DNA of 5,885 bases from positions 1-5,885 of the forward strand of contig JAIXVN010000285.1 in the NCBI GenBank assembly GCA_027483005.1. Reading direction: 5' to 3'. The position numbers were made by a program, and so were the translations under genes. Numbering within the stretch: position 1 is the stretch's first letter; each line of letters starts with the position of its first letter. Positions 5,764 to 5,885 of this stretch are shown piece after piece. The notes beneath the pieces are model-generated. The model ran no database searches and was not told the DNA's origin. It saw only the letters and a program-made list of their open reading frames with translations. This stretch comes from Verrucomicrobiaceae bacterium (GTDB lineage: Bacteria; Verrucomicrobiota; Verrucomicrobiia; Verrucomicrobiales; Akkermansiaceae).

Positions 5764-5885
5764 GTGAGCCGGATGGATGCGATGGCGCGGGCGAAGCAGA
5801 CCAGCCGTTCCGCACTGCTGCGCGAAGCTTTGGAGGAAAAGCTCAAGGCGGCCAGCCGCAGGGCTCCGCAGAGTCTCTTTGAGCA
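5764..5885 (+). pseudogene. Ribbon-helix-helix (CopG/Arc-like) protein, 5' end disrupted by the IS, 3' end outside window
   Basis: The frame reads SRMDAMARAKQTSRSALL, then REALEEKLKAAS, then RRAPQSLFE, and continues past the window. This is the helix-turn-helix half of a ribbon-helix-helix fold: a first helix (MDAMARAK), a turn with TSRSALL, and a second helix (REALEEKL). Such proteins are dimeric DNA-binding repressors, very often antitoxins encoded just before a toxin. The DNA-contacting N-terminal beta strand and the start codon are absent here because the IS ends one base earlier (TA at 5762-5763). Possible internal starts are GTG 5764 and ATG 5773, but products from them would lack the strand and probably not bind DNA. 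The frame is the same as the transposase's, 12 bases after its stop. Whether a toxin gene follows cannot be seen. Pseudogene status is inferred. Confidence 0.55.

Noticed and set aside
1..5885. CRISPR array, tRNA, rRNA, riboswitch or a novel defence system
   Set aside because: No regularly spaced repeats, tRNA-like cloverleaf with a CCA-type end, rRNA segments or riboswitch cores were seen. Apart from the partial RHH gene and the IS, all coding content belongs to familiar families.

Overview
The window looks like a GC-rich bacterial chromosome segment. The secreted metalloprotease with a PKD domain, the style of its N-terminal export region, and the lack of clear Shine-Dalgarno sequences before both minus-strand genes suggest Verrucomicrobiota (Luteolibacter/Haloferula-like). 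That taxonomic call is inference from style, because no rRNA or other marker gene is present.

Layout, left to right. (1) Positions 1-2150, minus strand: a large exported zinc metalloprotease, open at the window edge. It has a signal or anchor segment, a long N-terminal region, a metzincin-type catalytic domain (HECGHSLGLNH plus a DVMGG Met-turn) and the start of a PKD domain. (2) Positions 2151-2602: a 450-base intergenic stretch. It holds several short palindromes, an imperfect stem-loop after htpG, and what looks like the eroded left end of an IS630-type insertion sequence. (3) Positions 2603-4447, minus strand: a complete htpG (bacterial Hsp90), with a clear sigma70-like promoter (TTGACA-N16-TATCTT) just upstream. 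(4) Positions 4613-5761: a complete, apparently intact IS630-family insertion sequence. It has 12-bp perfect (about 30-bp imperfect) terminal inverted repeats, a TA target duplication, one plus-strand DDE transposase gene and its own promoter. (5) Positions 5764-5885: the beginning of a ribbon-helix-helix (CopG/Arc-like) DNA-binding protein. The IS sits immediately upstream and probably removed or separated its N-terminal part. This gene also runs off the window.

The genes do not form one pathway. The protease and htpG are separate minus-strand units with 450 bases between them, and the IS is an insertion next to the htpG promoter. I see no convincing undescribed system. The most interesting points are the IS insertion into or beside the RHH gene (the reading frame closes across the junction when the IS is removed in silico), a transposase promoter that would give a nearly leaderless mRNA, and a probable second, decayed IS630 end about 2.2 kb away.
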